A DNA stretch of 64,000 bases from Clostridium_AF sediminicola (GTDB lineage: Bacteria; Bacillota; Clostridia; Clostridiales; Clostridiaceae), in NCBI RefSeq assembly GCF_050402865.1, contig NZ_BAABMF010000022.1, positions 8,587-72,586 of the forward strand, given 5' to 3'. This document shows positions 45,280 to 54,616 of the stretch, in pieces (position 1 is the stretch's first letter; every line of letters starts with the position of its first letter). The translations under genes were made by a program, and so were the position numbers. The notes below the pieces were generated by a model. It ran no database searches, was not told the DNA's origin, and saw only the letters and a list, made by a program, of their open reading frames with translations.

Positions 45280-46833
45280 TTATTGTATATTTCCTTTGCC
45301 AGGTGGCTGATCGTTTGGCTTTCCTATAACAGTGGAAAGCTTATATTTTCTGCTACCATCATTCTTAAGAACATATACTTCTCTTGTTCCAGATGTGTAG
45401 TAGTAAATCCAATTGCCTACAATACTTATACCAAAGGCGGAATCATCTGAAAGCTTTTGTTTATTAGTTCCATCAACTCTCACTCTATATAATTTTCTTT
45501 CATCAGACACATTATTATAATAAATCCACTCACCTGAAATATTAAATGTATAAGTGGTATCATCACAAATCTTTTCTGTTTTACCACCTATCATTGTACG
45601 GTAAATACTATTATTGTCCTCTCTGTTACTAAAATATATATAATTATTATATTTATTTAAACAATATGAAGATGTTTCATTGATTTTATATTTATCTTCG
45701 GTATCTAAATTCATTACATAAATATAATCATTATCACGGGCATTTGGGTAATACATCATGTTATTCCATATATAAATATGTCTGGGTAAAGAGGGTTGAA
45801 CAATAAGATTATATCCTTCCTTCTTATCGCTGCTTAATTTCTGAACGCTAAAATGATTCTTAAAGTAAATATAATTATTGTAAATGTTAATATTGTCGCA
45901 ACTGTTAATAGTTGTGATTTTTGTACTAAATTTATTATAACTTGTACCATCCTTTTTTATTCTAAAAACATTATCTTTATCAAAATTATCATCCACAAAA
46001 TATATATAGTCATCTTTAATAGCCATACTTCGAATTGAAGCATCAATTAGCTTGGTTTTATCATTACCGTTTGTCCTGATTTTGTACAAAGCCTTTTCCG
46101 CAGCATCATTATAATATATCCAATCTCCTACTTTTGTAAAGAAATTACCATTTGAATTATTATTAAGTGAATTTGATCCTGTTATTGCTTCAGGCCAAGG
46201 TCCTTGTAAGGTTGGTACATTATCAACTTTTTTTGCAGGATTACCATCCCAAGCTCCATCAGGACCTACCCTGTATCCATCAGGTGTAGTAGTGTTAACT
46301 GCCATATCTCCATTAGTATTTAAGTAATATGATCTTCCTTTAAAATCAACCCATTTATTACATAGCATAATTCCATGAGAATTTAAATAATACCATTTAC
46401 CTAAATATTCTACCCAACCTTTTTTTATAGTTCCATGAATACCTAAGTAATACCATTGATGTGCTGAATCTTGCGCCCATCCATTTGTAATCATTGCTCC
46501 ATTTGAACCAAGGTAATACCATTGTTTTGATGAACTTTCTATCCATGAATTGCTTTTCATTACTCCATTTGAGTCCAAGTAGAACCAACGATTTGTTGAA
46601 TCTTGGAGCCATCCATTTGTTTTCATTGTGCCCTTTTCATCTAAGTAATACCATTGTTTTATTGAATCTTGTACCCATGCATTTTTTTGCATTGTACCAT
46701 TTTTGAAATATTGCCATATTTGACCGCTTTGATTCCAACCATTTATTCCTACTGCATTAACTTTAGGAATATTCGAGCTACTTGCAACGATAAGAATACT
46801 CAAAAAAAATAATATGAATTTTTTGTTAAACAA
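45280..46833 (-). CDS. Secreted surface protein with cell-wall-binding repeats and DUF5050-like domain
   Basis: The 517-aa protein starts at TTG with GGAGAG 7 bases upstream. A signal peptide (1-27) is followed by about eight aromatic 20-residue wall-binding repeats and TPDGYRVGPDGAWDG. The C-terminal 290 residues are of DUF5050 type: repeating WIYYNDAAEKALYKIRTNG-like units that likely form a beta-propeller. The N-terminal half is a close paralog of the protein at 38574, while the C-terminal module is different. So it is a modular exchange on one anchor. Confidence 0.85.
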   Translation of the reverse strand: MFNKKFILFFLSILIVASSSNIPKVNAVGINGWNQSGQIWQYFKNGTMQKNAWVQDSIKQWYYLDEKGTMKTNGWLQDSTNRWFYLDSNGVMKSNSWIESSSKQWYYLGSNGAMITNGWAQDSAHQWYYLGIHGTIKKGWVEYLGKWYYLNSHGIMLCNKWVDFKGRSYYLNTNGDMAVNTTTPDGYRVGPDGAWDGNPAKKVDNVPTLQGPWPEAITGSNSLNNNSNGNFFTKVGDWIYYNDAAEKALYKIRTNGNDKTKLIDASIRSMAIKDDYIYFVDDNFDKDNVFRIKKDGTSYNKFSTKITTINSCDNINIYNNYIYFKNHFSVQKLSSDKKEGYNLIVQPSLPRHIYIWNNMMYYPNARDNDYIYVMNLDTEDKYKINETSSYCLNKYNNYIYFSNREDNNSIYRTMIGGKTEKICDDTTYTFNISGEWIYYNNVSDERKLYRVRVDGTNKQKLSDDSAFGISIVGNWIYYYTSGTREVYVLKNDGSRKYKLSTVIGKPNDQPPGKGNIQ

Positions 46834-47099
46834 TCTTATTCTCTCCTTTTGTACATTAATATTTTATCTTTGGCTTTCATGTGATATTATACCATTTTTT
46901 TATTATCACCAAAATGGAAATATATTCTGAGTATAACTAAACCAAATAAATATAAAACATATAGAGTGAACTCTGGAAATATAGTATAATTAAAATATTG
47001 TTAAAAATAAATGAAAATAAAAAGGGAGTATGTTGAATTGCAAAGAGCATAATTTAGTAGTTAACAAAAGAAAATTTCGAAATTATTAAGGAGGATAAC

Positions 47100-48083
47100 A
47101 TGAGAAAAAAATCAATTGGTAGAATTATTTTGATAGTAATTATATTTATTCTGTGTACAGGGGGATCTGTATATGCTTATAATTCTTATAAATATAATGA
47201 ACTCACAGAAAAGGGTGAAAACTTTTTAGACAAAGATGAGTTTGGTAAAGCAATTAATGAATTTGAAAAAGTAAAGAAGTACAGAAAGAATAAAATAGAA
47301 GAAGTAAATGAAAAAATCAGTAAGGTTAATGAAATTAAAGTTTCAAAAGAAAATTACGATATAGGTATAAAAGAATTTAACAATGAAAATTATTTAGAGT
47401 CAATACAATATTTTGAAAAAGTTGTTTCTCAAGATACGAAAAGATATGATTTATCTAAAAAAAAGATTGAGATATCAAACTCTTCATTTATAGAAAAAAT
47501 AACAAATAAGGCTAAAAAGGAAGTAGAAGAAAAAAAATACGAAGCAGCTATAGAAACATTACAAACTATTATTGAAAATTTCCCAGATAATGAAGAAACA
47601 ATACAGTTACAATCCAGCTATAAAGTAACCTTAGAAAAAATAAAAGAGGAAGAAAGACTAAAAAAAGAAGAAGAAGAAAAACGTAGATTAGAAGAATTGA
47701 AGAAGAAAGAAGAAGCAAAGAAAAAAGCTAACACAATAACAGCAGTTAAACTTCCTGCAGGATATGCATTTTATAAAGGTGATTCTAGTAATAGTGATAA
47801 TCGTGTAGGTTTAATTTCTATATTGCCAATCCATTATGGAACACAACCTACAGGAGCATACTTTTTTGTGAGAGGTAATGAAAATGCTGTTACATATAAA
47901 GCAATTTTCCATTTCAATAGTGGTGATTATATTAATGAAGGAAGACCAAGTATAAACTCAAAATTTGTTCCAGTTGGAGAAGATGACGCTTTTTCTGGAC
48001 AGAAAATCAAAGTGGATTTTTACTTTACGTATAAAGGTAAAACATATCCTTTAACACAGGAGTATGTGCATGGTAGACGTTAA
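47100..48083 (+). CDS. Membrane-anchored TPR/coiled-coil protein with exported C-terminal domain
   Basis: The 327-aa protein has a single N-terminal transmembrane helix (about 7-27). TPR-like helices follow (NFLDKDEFGKAINEFEKV, EFNNENYLESIQYFEKVV, EEKKYEAAIETLQTIIENFP), then a highly charged Lys/Glu coiled coil (about 180-212) and a beta-type domain (LPAGYAFYKGDSS to the end). It is likely anchored outside the membrane. Function unknown. Confidence 0.7.
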   Translation: MRKKSIGRIILIVIIFILCTGGSVYAYNSYKYNELTEKGENFLDKDEFGKAINEFEKVKKYRKNKIEEVNEKISKVNEIKVSKENYDIGIKEFNNENYLESIQYFEKVVSQDTKRYDLSKKKIEISNSSFIEKITNKAKKEVEEKKYEAAIETLQTIIENFPDNEETIQLQSSYKVTLEKIKEEERLKKEEEEKRRLEELKKKEEAKKKANTITAVKLPAGYAFYKGDSSNSDNRVGLISILPIHYGTQPTGAYFFVRGNENAVTYKAIFHFNSGDYINEGRPSINSKFVPVGEDDAFSGQKIKVDFYFTYKGKTYPLTQEYVHGRR

Positions 48084-48216
48084 AATCTTGGATATAACAT
48101 GTCTCAAGAAATAAAATAAAAGATTGTGAACGAAGTGTAACAACGAAGAGCTAGAGCGATGCGAGGATGGAAATCTGATGTGAAGGGTTGAGTAGACAGT
48201 AGTGATAGAAAAGGAA

Positions 48217-48257
48217 AAAGCATGTTTGTTGTAGTAGAAGTAACATGCTTTCTTTTT
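48217..48257 (+). terminator. Terminator
   Basis: AAAGCATGTT and AACATGCTTT make a 10-bp stem followed by CTTTTTT. Confidence 0.85.
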
Positions 48258-48350
48258 TGCGTCCAATAAGAAATCTGTTATAATTTCCATATGAGTTAAT
48301 TCAGAATTGTAATATGTGTGTTTTTACTAATATTAATTGAGGTGGATTAT

Positions 48351-48740
48351 TTGAATAAAGTATTTACAGTTGATGGAACAAAATTTTCTGATTTCTACGG
48401 ATTTTGTGAAGAATTTTCGGAAAAAGTTCTTTCTGGAAAATATATTTGGAGAGGAAACTTAGATACGGTTAACGATATTATTTTTGGTGGTTTTGGAGAT
48501 ATCGGAGATGGTGAAGAGTATACAATTATTTGGAAAGACTCTTATAAATCAAGAAAAGATTTAGGTTATGCAGAAACGATATGCCAGTTGAAAAAACGAT
48601 TAATAACTTGTCATCCATCTAGTGTAGCGGCCATAAGTGATGATATTAAAAAAGCAGAAAATAATGAGGGAACAACGGTCTTTGAATGGTTAATCGAAAT
48701 AATAAGAGATAACTATAATGTTACATTATTTCTTGAATAG
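48351..48740 (+). CDS. Barstar-family ribonuclease inhibitor-like protein
   Basis: TTG 48351 with GAGGTGG upstream is the likely start; the frame is open from 48318 but that gives no sensible site. The 129-aa protein contains WRGNLDTVNDIIFGGFGDIGDGEEYTIIWKDS, LGYAETICQLKKRL and TVFEWLIEIIRD, which match the barstar fold family. Barstar blocks barnase-type RNases by covering the active site. No barnase-like toxin is seen in the window, so it is an orphan immunity gene. Confidence 0.8.
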   Translation: MNKVFTVDGTKFSDFYGFCEEFSEKVLSGKYIWRGNLDTVNDIIFGGFGDIGDGEEYTIIWKDSYKSRKDLGYAETICQLKKRLITCHPSSVAAISDDIKKAENNEGTTVFEWLIEIIRDNYNVTLFLE

Positions 48741-48780
48741 TAATTTTCAAGTCGTAATTATTTTTAGTTGTGACTCAATA

Positions 48781-48866
48781 GTAATATAAGGTGAACATAT
48801 TAAAAACAGACTAAAAATAATTCCAATTATGGTGCTTTGTTTAGATAATTAAGATATCGTAGAGGT
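48781..48866 (+). repeat. Direct repeat, copy 1 (promoter/RBS region)
   Basis: About 86 bases ending in the GAGGTG ribosome site are repeated at 51911-51998 with only a few differences. Here the block leads into a gene. At the second location it leads into the inverted-repeat-bounded segment. Confidence 0.8.
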
Positions 48867-48873
48867 GATATTT

Positions 48874-49191
48874 ATGATAAATGTATTAGACTATTTTTTA
48901 AATGATGAGATTTCTTCTCAAGAATTGTATGATTTAATTTATGAGTTTATTACAAATCCTCATATTAGAAATGGTGAATTTGAATGTAATCGCTTTATTA
49001 TTAAGAAGATGGACAGATTAAATTTCATTATTTATGGTGAGGACATATATATAGAAGATAATCATAGGGAGATACCATATAGTATTTCTTTATACAAAAA
49101 GGATTTATTACTATCAATAAATAAACGTGCGAAGGAACTAAATTTTGAAGTCCATGGTTATGGAGAAGAGAATAATAATTGGGGTTGGTAA
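48874..49191 (+). CDS. Hypothetical protein, possible immunity protein
   Basis: ATG 48874 is taken since GAGGTG (48861-48866) is 7 bases before it. The 105-aa soluble protein (MINVLDYFLNDEISSQELYD ... VHGYGEENNNWGW) is acidic and small, like its neighbours. No family recognised. Confidence 0.5.
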   Translation: MINVLDYFLNDEISSQELYDLIYEFITNPHIRNGEFECNRFIIKKMDRLNFIIYGEDIYIEDNHREIPYSISLYKKDLLLSINKRAKELNFEVHGYGEENNNWGW

Positions 49192-49285
49192 ATGATACTT
49201 ATCTAAGTTTGATTCATAATTTTATAAGTTACGACACTACGTTAGATATTACGAAATAAATTGATTTATTTTAAGGAGGAACAAA

Positions 49286-49705
49286 ATGGAGTTAAATGAA
49301 TATTCTGTAGATTTCTCAAAAATATTATATTCTGCATTTCCTACATTTGAAAAGTACCAAGAGATTAAAGAATATGAAGGATATGATAAGGCATACTTGT
49401 TGATAGAAGTACCATCACCTCATAACAAAGATAATGATTTATGGATATCTACACATAATGAGGAAATAACTGTTGGGTTTGATTGGTATCACACACATTT
49501 TGGTTATGGTGAAACAGATGAAGATGACTTTAAATTGGCAATTAACTTTATCAAAGAAATTATAGAAGAAAAAATAGCAATTGCAGTTATAAAGAAAAAG
49601 GGTGCATGGGTTAGTAGTTGTATAATCAAAGATAATAAAATTCCAGAAATTGAGGAAGACGAAACAATAGAGATTAAATCATGGAATGGAACATATTTGT
49701 GTTAA
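49286..49705 (+). CDS. Hypothetical protein, possible immunity protein
   Basis: The 139-aa protein has an AAGGAGG site. DLWISTHNEEITVGFDWYHTHFG is its clearest segment and resembles the relic at 42040. It has aromatic and acidic composition like toxin-immunity proteins that imitate nucleic acid or block an active site. No named family. Confidence 0.55.
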   Translation: MELNEYSVDFSKILYSAFPTFEKYQEIKEYEGYDKAYLLIEVPSPHNKDNDLWISTHNEEITVGFDWYHTHFGYGETDEDDFKLAINFIKEIIEEKIAIAVIKKKGAWVSSCIIKDNKIPEIEEDETIEIKSWNGTYLC

Positions 49706-49808
49706 AGTCATCCCATTTAATTATTGGATAATCTATGTTCTTTTAAACATAGCCAAAGCATTAAATAAAGTCCATACGTCTAATGGTCTCAATAATAGAG
49801 GTGAGAAT

Positions 49809-50050
49809 ATGAAGAAGTATATTTGTCATGTATGTGGTTTTAATGTATTAGATGAAAAACCATACCTTAATGATGGAAAAATTCCATCTCATAATATTTG
49901 TGATTGTTGTGGATGTGAATTTGGATATGACGATAATGACGAATATAGAAAAAATGGATTAAATCTGGAGGGGTGTGGTTCAGTCCTGAATTAAAACCTG
50001 AACACTGGAATATTAAAGAACAGTTAAAGAGAATAAATGTTGAAATATAA
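49809..50050 (+). pseudogene. CPCC-family gene with a single-base frameshift
   Basis: From ATG 49809 (GAGGTGAG upstream) the product reads MKKYICHVCGFNVLDEKPYL, then NICDCCGCEFGYDDND and YRKN, with the paired cysteines of the CPCC zinc-ribbon family. After a run of six A residues near 49959 the frame is lost. In the next frame the expected ending continues (WIKSGGVWFSPELKPEHWNI, then IKEQLKRINVEI) to 50050. One extra A would restore the gene, so this is a recent mutation, a slippage site or a sequencing error. Confidence 0.75.
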
Positions 50051-50101
50051 TATTATTTTTAGATACTTCTCATATTTTTAATTGGAGGATTATAAATAAA
50101 A

Positions 50102-50385
50102 ATGAAAAAATATACTTGTCCTTGCTGTGGTTATAAAACATTAGAAACGGAACATAAATGTGATATATGTCCTATTTGTTTTGGGAAGATGACGTTTTAC
50201 AATTTGAAAATCCTGATTCAAAGGATGGTCCAAATTTAAGAGTAACATTAAGACAAGCACAAAGAAATTATATTAACTTTGGTGCTTGTGAAATGGAAAT
50301 GACAGACAATGTAAGAAAGCCTACTAGTGGTGATATAAAAGATGAAAATTGGAAGCCAGTATGGGAAAAAAATAATATTTTATAA
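50102..50385 (+). pseudogene. Second CPCC-family gene with a single-base frameshift
   Basis: ATG 50102 begins MKKYTCPCCGYKTLETEHKC, DICPICF, with the family cysteines. A base is missing in the T run at about 50176-50179. The other frame continues FWEDDVLQFENPDSKDG, RQAQRNYINFGACEM and KPVWEKNNIL to 50385. Adding one T gives a complete protein of about 94 residues. Confidence 0.75.
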
Positions 50386-50440
50386 GACGCAATATTCTTA
50401 TATTGTCAGTTTACTATCAAAGTAAAGAGGTGTATAAATT

Positions 50441-50689
50441 ATGAATATAAGTGCTGAAATTACATGTATCATAGAGAAGATTATAGAGTTTCCAGAGAAG
50501 GACAAAGAGGATATATATGAATTTTTGGAACATGATGAATGGGGTATTGCATTAGAAACATTATATGCAGTATTGTATGAAGAAAAAATACCAATAACAA
50601 AATCAATATATGATACTGTCATAAGTGTCGGAGAAATTATGGATATGGATTCTTCAACTTGGGATAGCTTAAAATATCTAATACGATAA
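50441..50689 (+). CDS. MafI-like immunity protein
   Basis: The 82-aa acidic helical protein contains DIYEFLEHDEWGIALETLYAVLYEEKIPITKSIYD and GEIMDMDSSTW, which fit the MafI family, known as immunity partners of Neisseria MafB polymorphic toxins. AGAGGTG precedes the ATG. No MafB-like toxin is visible here. Confidence 0.75.
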   Translation: MNISAEITCIIEKIIEFPEKDKEDIYEFLEHDEWGIALETLYAVLYEEKIPITKSIYDTVISVGEIMDMDSSTWDSLKYLIR

Positions 50690-50817
50690 TGAAAAATTAA
50701 ATGTATTATTTTGTGCAAGATGAATGTGTATAAAATTGAGAAATATGTTATGATTTTCATACAAGCAATCAGGCTTGTGATTTATTGATTAATATCAATT
50801 TAATTAGGGAGGTAAGT

Positions 50818-51264
50818 ATGAATATAAAATCTTGGTTAAAATATTTAATCTATATTGTAATAATATTTGTAATGATATATATAAGGAATTATGTTATAGG
50901 GCTGTATACAGCTTATTTTCAACGAGAATTTCGAATTAATTTATCTCTTTTGACTATTAGTATGTTAATTACTATAGGTATTGGATTATTATTAGGGATA
51001 GAATATTTTATTAGTGAAATAAAAAAAGAAGGATTATGGAAACTCAATTTTCCAAAGATAATTTTACTTGGAGTGCCTTCATTATACTTTTCAATTACGC
51101 AATTCGCAGTTTATTGTAAAAATCAGTTTTGGCAGAATATAATAGGATTCCCTTGGCTTAAATTACAGATAAATAGTTCTAGCTATGTAACTCTATTTCA
51201 ATTGATATTTGGATATGTGATTATTACTAGTTTTTATAAATGTAATAAGAAATCGGTGAATTAA
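50818..51264 (+). CDS. Hypothetical four-helix membrane protein
   Basis: ATG 50818 follows GGGAGG at 6 bases. The 148-aa protein has about four transmembrane helices (near 9-27, 43-63, 75-93 and 120-140). No family recognised; immunity to a membrane-active toxin would fit the surroundings but is a guess. Confidence 0.55.
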   Translation: MNIKSWLKYLIYIVIIFVMIYIRNYVIGLYTAYFQREFRINLSLLTISMLITIGIGLLLGIEYFISEIKKEGLWKLNFPKIILLGVPSLYFSITQFAVYCKNQFWQNIIGFPWLKLQINSSSYVTLFQLIFGYVIITSFYKCNKKSVN

Positions 51265-51328
51265 TTCGCAACTGTAAAAAATTGCGAACTAATAACAGCT
51301 CTTAACATGTTTTTTAGGAGGCTATATT

Positions 51329-51634
51329 TTGAGTAACAAAACCAAAAAAATATTATTAATTTCTTCAATGACTGCTTTTTTTATAATCACTATCTTTATG
51401 ATTTACATGCTTAATACGTCAAGAGTTTATGACCAAGAGAGAGGTATATATGAATTAGAGATTGGGACATACTATTGTAAAATAGAAACTTTAAATAAAA
51501 ACAAAAGTTATAATTGGACTATAGGTATTAATAATAACAATATAAAAAATAGTATTTATGAAAATGAACATAATAGAGAAACTCTTACGGCTTTCATGAA
51601 AACAATCAATGATATTAAAAGTAAAAAAAATTAA
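51329..51634 (+). CDS. Small membrane-anchored protein
   Basis: TTG 51329 lies 7 bases after AGGAGG. One transmembrane helix (about 8-29) is followed by a 70-residue Asn/Lys-rich external part (ELEIGTYYCKIETL). Family unknown. Confidence 0.5.
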   Translation: MSNKTKKILLISSMTAFFIITIFMIYMLNTSRVYDQERGIYELEIGTYYCKIETLNKNKSYNWTIGINNNNIKNSIYENEHNRETLTAFMKTINDIKSKKN

Positions 51635-51857
51635 TCTGTTTCTATATACAGTTTATTTAATATTTGTTTTAGTAGTTTTTACCGCTGTTGAAAGAGATAA
51701 GAAAATATACAAAAATGCATATGATAGAAAAGTATCTCGATTTATTTGTATTTTTTTAATTCTCTTTGCAGTATATAACCTGGTAAATTATTTCTTTGAA
51801 TTAATACATTATTTAAAAATGCAGTTTTTTATTTTAATCAATTATAGAAAAGTATAG
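51609..51857 (+). CDS. Small two-helix membrane protein overlapping its neighbour
   Basis: The 82-codon frame overlaps the previous gene by 26 bases and has no clear ribosome site. Two hydrophobic helices (about 10-26 and 45-65) are flanked by basic residues. It may be translated by coupling, or be a relic. Confidence 0.35.
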   Translation: MILKVKKINLFLYTVYLIFVLVVFTAVERDKKIYKNAYDRKVSRFICIFLILFAVYNLVNYFFELIHYLKMQFFILINYRKV

Positions 51858-51910
51858 AACTTCTATTAGCAAATCTGTAAGAAGTACTCTTCTTAAGTTA
51901 CGGCGCAACA

Positions 51911-51998
51911 GTAAAATAAGGTGAACATATTAAAAACAGACTAAAAATAATTCCAATTATGGTGCTTTGCTTTAGATAATTAAGATATCGTAGAGGTC
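51911..51998 (+). repeat. Direct repeat, copy 2, at the border of the 54-bp inverted-repeat segment
   Basis: This block matches 48781-48866, including the GTAGAGGT ribosome site, and the match stops at about 51998. The gene that should follow is missing and the segment with the 54-bp repeat begins within 30 bases. It is a likely breakpoint. Confidence 0.75.
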
Positions 51999-52024
51999 TA
52001 GGTTTTATTTTTGTCTAGGAATTT

Positions 52025-52078
52025 ATAAATTAGAATTTCTTAGTGAAGTGGAGTGACTTTCTAGCTATATATGCATTT
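52025..52078 (+). repeat. Perfect 54-bp inverted repeat, left copy
   Basis: The sequence from ATAAATTAGAATTTC to TATATATGCATTT is the exact reverse complement of 63587-63640. The two copies enclose 11.5 kb with the transglutaminase-like gene and the prophage-like module. Confidence 0.9.
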
Positions 52079-52154
52079 TTTCTATATAATTAAAATATAG
52101 AAAAAATAGATTATAATAGTAGTAGGATTTAGTTTAACTTAGGGGGTAACATTA

Positions 52155-53516
52155 ATGAATAAAAGTTTAGAGTGTTTACAATTAAAATTACCAGATGATG
52201 TTGAAAAATGTGTTATGTATGGAGATTTTAATAAAGCGGAAGAACTTATAGATATATATATGAAAAGAAATATATCAGAATTATTAAAAAAGAGACTAGA
52301 ATATGAAAAACACATAATGAAAGTATTTAAAGAGGATTATATATACTCTTTCGATGAAGCTTTTGATATGGCATGTGATAAGATTAAGGATTTTACAAGA
52401 GAAGAATTAGAAGAATTAAAGGATGAAAGATTTGCTGATTGGGTATATATAAACGGAAAAGTCATGTTTAACAGGAGATTTTTAGGTACAGTTACTAGTG
52501 TTTGCGAGAAATTATCACAAAGATTAATAGATGTAGATGAAGAAAGTAAGAAAAAACAAGAGGTTTTATACAAAACAATAGATGAGATAATTGAAAAGGG
52601 TGAAAAGAAATACTCTATAAAAGTTAAGGCAGGTATCAAGCTTACTGAAAAGGCATCTCGAAAAGGAGAACAAATAAGAGTACATATTCCTATTCCAAAA
52701 CCAGCAGAGCAAATTAAAAATATTAAAATATTATCCACTGTTCCAGAAAAGAATTTTATAGCACCAGAAGAAACAAGCCAAAGAACTATATATTTTGAGA
52801 AAACTGTTGAGGGTGAGGATGAATTTTTAGTTGAATATTCTTATGAAAATCATATAAAATATAACGTTTTAGATCCTTCAAAAGTTACAAAGGAGCAGCC
52901 AACTTTTTATACAGATGAACTATCTCCACACATTACATTTACACCATTTTTAAAGGATTTAACTAAAGAAATAATTGGAGATGAAAGTAATTCCTTATTA
53001 AAAGCGCGAAAAATATATGATTATATAACTAAATATGTACAGTATTCATTTATGAGACCTTATTCAACTATAGTAAATATACCAGAATATGCTGCATACA
53101 ATTTAAAAGGAGACTGCGGGGTACAAGCACTGTTGTTTATAACCTTATGTAGAATAGCTGGAGTTCCTGCAAGATGGCAGTCAGGACTTTATGTAAATCC
53201 TTATTTTATAGGTTGCCACGATTGGGCTCAATTCTATATAGAACCATATGGGTGGCTGTTTGCTGATTTATCTTTTGGAGGAAGTGCTTATAGAAGAGGT
53301 AACACAAAAGTATGGAATTACTATTTTGGAAACTTAGATCCATTTAGAATGGTTGCTAATTCAGATTTTCAGGGGGATTTCACACCAGATAAAAAATTCT
53401 TCAGAATAGATCCATATGATAATCAGCTAGGAGAAGCAGAATATTCAGATTGTGGACTGTGTGTTGGAGACTTTGAGAGTATAAAAGAAATAGTTGAGAT
53501 CCATGAAAAGAAGTGA
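52155..53516 (+). CDS. Transglutaminase-like superfamily protein
   Basis: The 453-aa protein has a papain-like triad as in transglutaminase core proteins: Cys319 in LKGDCGVQALLFI, His in GCHDWAQFYIEPYGW (about 355) and Asp in FADLSFGG (about 371). A helical N-terminal part (1-150) and an Ig-like part (about 155-240) come first. No signal peptide is seen, so it is probably cytoplasmic, as in several clostridial homologs. Role unknown; peptide cleavage or crosslinking. A GGGGG site precedes the ATG. Confidence 0.8.
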   Translation: MNKSLECLQLKLPDDVEKCVMYGDFNKAEELIDIYMKRNISELLKKRLEYEKHIMKVFKEDYIYSFDEAFDMACDKIKDFTREELEELKDERFADWVYINGKVMFNRRFLGTVTSVCEKLSQRLIDVDEESKKKQEVLYKTIDEIIEKGEKKYSIKVKAGIKLTEKASRKGEQIRVHIPIPKPAEQIKNIKILSTVPEKNFIAPEETSQRTIYFEKTVEGEDEFLVEYSYENHIKYNVLDPSKVTKEQPTFYTDELSPHITFTPFLKDLTKEIIGDESNSLLKARKIYDYITKYVQYSFMRPYSTIVNIPEYAAYNLKGDCGVQALLFITLCRIAGVPARWQSGLYVNPYFIGCHDWAQFYIEPYGWLFADLSFGGSAYRRGNTKVWNYYFGNLDPFRMVANSDFQGDFTPDKKFFRIDPYDNQLGEAEYSDCGLCVGDFESIKEIVEIHEKK

Positions 53517-53628
53517 TAAATACTAGAACAAAATAAAGAAAATTATTGTACCTAATTGTCCAAATTGCAAAAAAGAAGGTTGTCCATATATAAACAACCT
53601 TCTTTAAAAATTTAACTTAGTTTTGTTT

Positions 53629-54141
53629 TTAAACTTTCCCTAAAAAATTAGCACGAGGGATATATGGAATCTTGAAATTATATCCTCTTGAATTTAGTAG
53701 TTGAGCTTTTATCATTGCAAGTTCAGTGTGAACATTTAGAATACAAGCTATTTGAGAATAAGTATATCCATTAGTAGCTAGTTCTAAAAAATCATTATCT
53801 GTGATAAGGAACTCTGCAGTAAAATAGTTTGCCTCAATTTCAGGTGTAGATGTTTTTAAGGAAACACACATTTCATCTTGAAACGTTTTAATACCAAGAT
53901 TTCTATGAAAGCGGTCATGTCCAATCTCATGTGTACAAACAATTTTAGCACTTATTTTATCTATATTATTATTTATAACAATATATCTATTCTTTAGTAT
54001 TTTAGTATAAAATCCTTTAATATTTTGCATTTTGTTATATTGCAAATTAATACCAATATATTCAGCAATTTTAAAGGGATCTCTCGTTTCATATGTTCTT
54101 GCTAATTTAATAGTACATTTTGAAATGTTTGAACAATTCAC
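53629..54141 (-). CDS. ImmA/IrrE-family metallopeptidase
   Basis: GTG 54141 with GGGAGG 6 bases upstream is the likely start; a TTG at 54156 is too close to that site. The 170-aa protein has the zinc motif HEIGHDRFHR (HExxH) and ISKCTIKLARTYETRDPFKIAEYIGI at the N-terminus. EANYFTAEFLI supplies the third ligand region. ImmA cleaves phage or ICE repressors after DNA damage. The gene next to it encodes the expected target. Confidence 0.88.
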   Translation of the reverse strand: MNCSNISKCTIKLARTYETRDPFKIAEYIGINLQYNKMQNIKGFYTKILKNRYIVINNNIDKISAKIVCTHEIGHDRFHRNLGIKTFQDEMCVSLKTSTPEIEANYFTAEFLITDNDFLELATNGYTYSQIACILNVHTELAMIKAQLLNSRGYNFKIPYIPRANFLGKV

Positions 54142-54182
54142 TAAAGGCCCTCCCAATAGGTGTTAAAAATAAAAAGAATAAA

Positions 54183-54590
54183 CTATTTTTCTTTTTTCTT
54201 TCTACCGTATTTTTCCTTGTTTTTCTTTTTTGCATCAAAATAAAGTTCTGAAATTATTCTAAAAACTTCATCTTTATCATCTTCAACTAATTCTCCACCT
54301 GCAAATAACATTTCAACATTCTTTAGTACACCTTGTGCTTGCTTGTGACCAACATAGCCATATTTTTCACCAGCATCTTGCATAAAGGAACCATCCGTAC
54401 CAAGAAGATAGTCAACTGAAACATTAAATGTTGAAGCAAGTTTAATAATAACATCTTGTTTTTTAGGGAATCTTTCATTTGATTCATAATATCCTAGAAC
54501 TCTATCAGAAACACCAATTAATTTACCAAGTTCAACTTGGGTCATTCCTGCATGCTCTCTTAATTGTTTAATTCTATCACCAAATAGCAT
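54183..54590 (-). CDS. XRE-family phage-type repressor
   Basis: ATG 54590 follows GGAGGTG at 6 bases. The 135-aa protein has an N-terminal helix-turn-helix (MTQVELGKLIGVSDRVLGYYESNERFP) and a C-terminal charged tail (KKKNKEKYGRKKKEK). It is the lysogeny-type repressor of the module. Divergent from the next XRE gene, it would bind TTGTTCGA sites between them and would be a target of the ImmA peptidase. Confidence 0.85.
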   Translation of the reverse strand: MLFGDRIKQLREHAGMTQVELGKLIGVSDRVLGYYESNERFPKKQDVIIKLASTFNVSVDYLLGTDGSFMQDAGEKYGYVGHKQAQGVLKNVEMLFAGGELVEDDKDEVFRIISELYFDAKKKNKEKYGRKKKEK

Positions 54591-54616
54591 AAGATTCACC
54601 TCCAATTTCTAATCCT

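Noticed and set aside
52337..52738. Minus-strand frame inside the transglutaminase-like gene
   Set aside because: No start signal and the plus-strand gene is continuous and conserved in motif.
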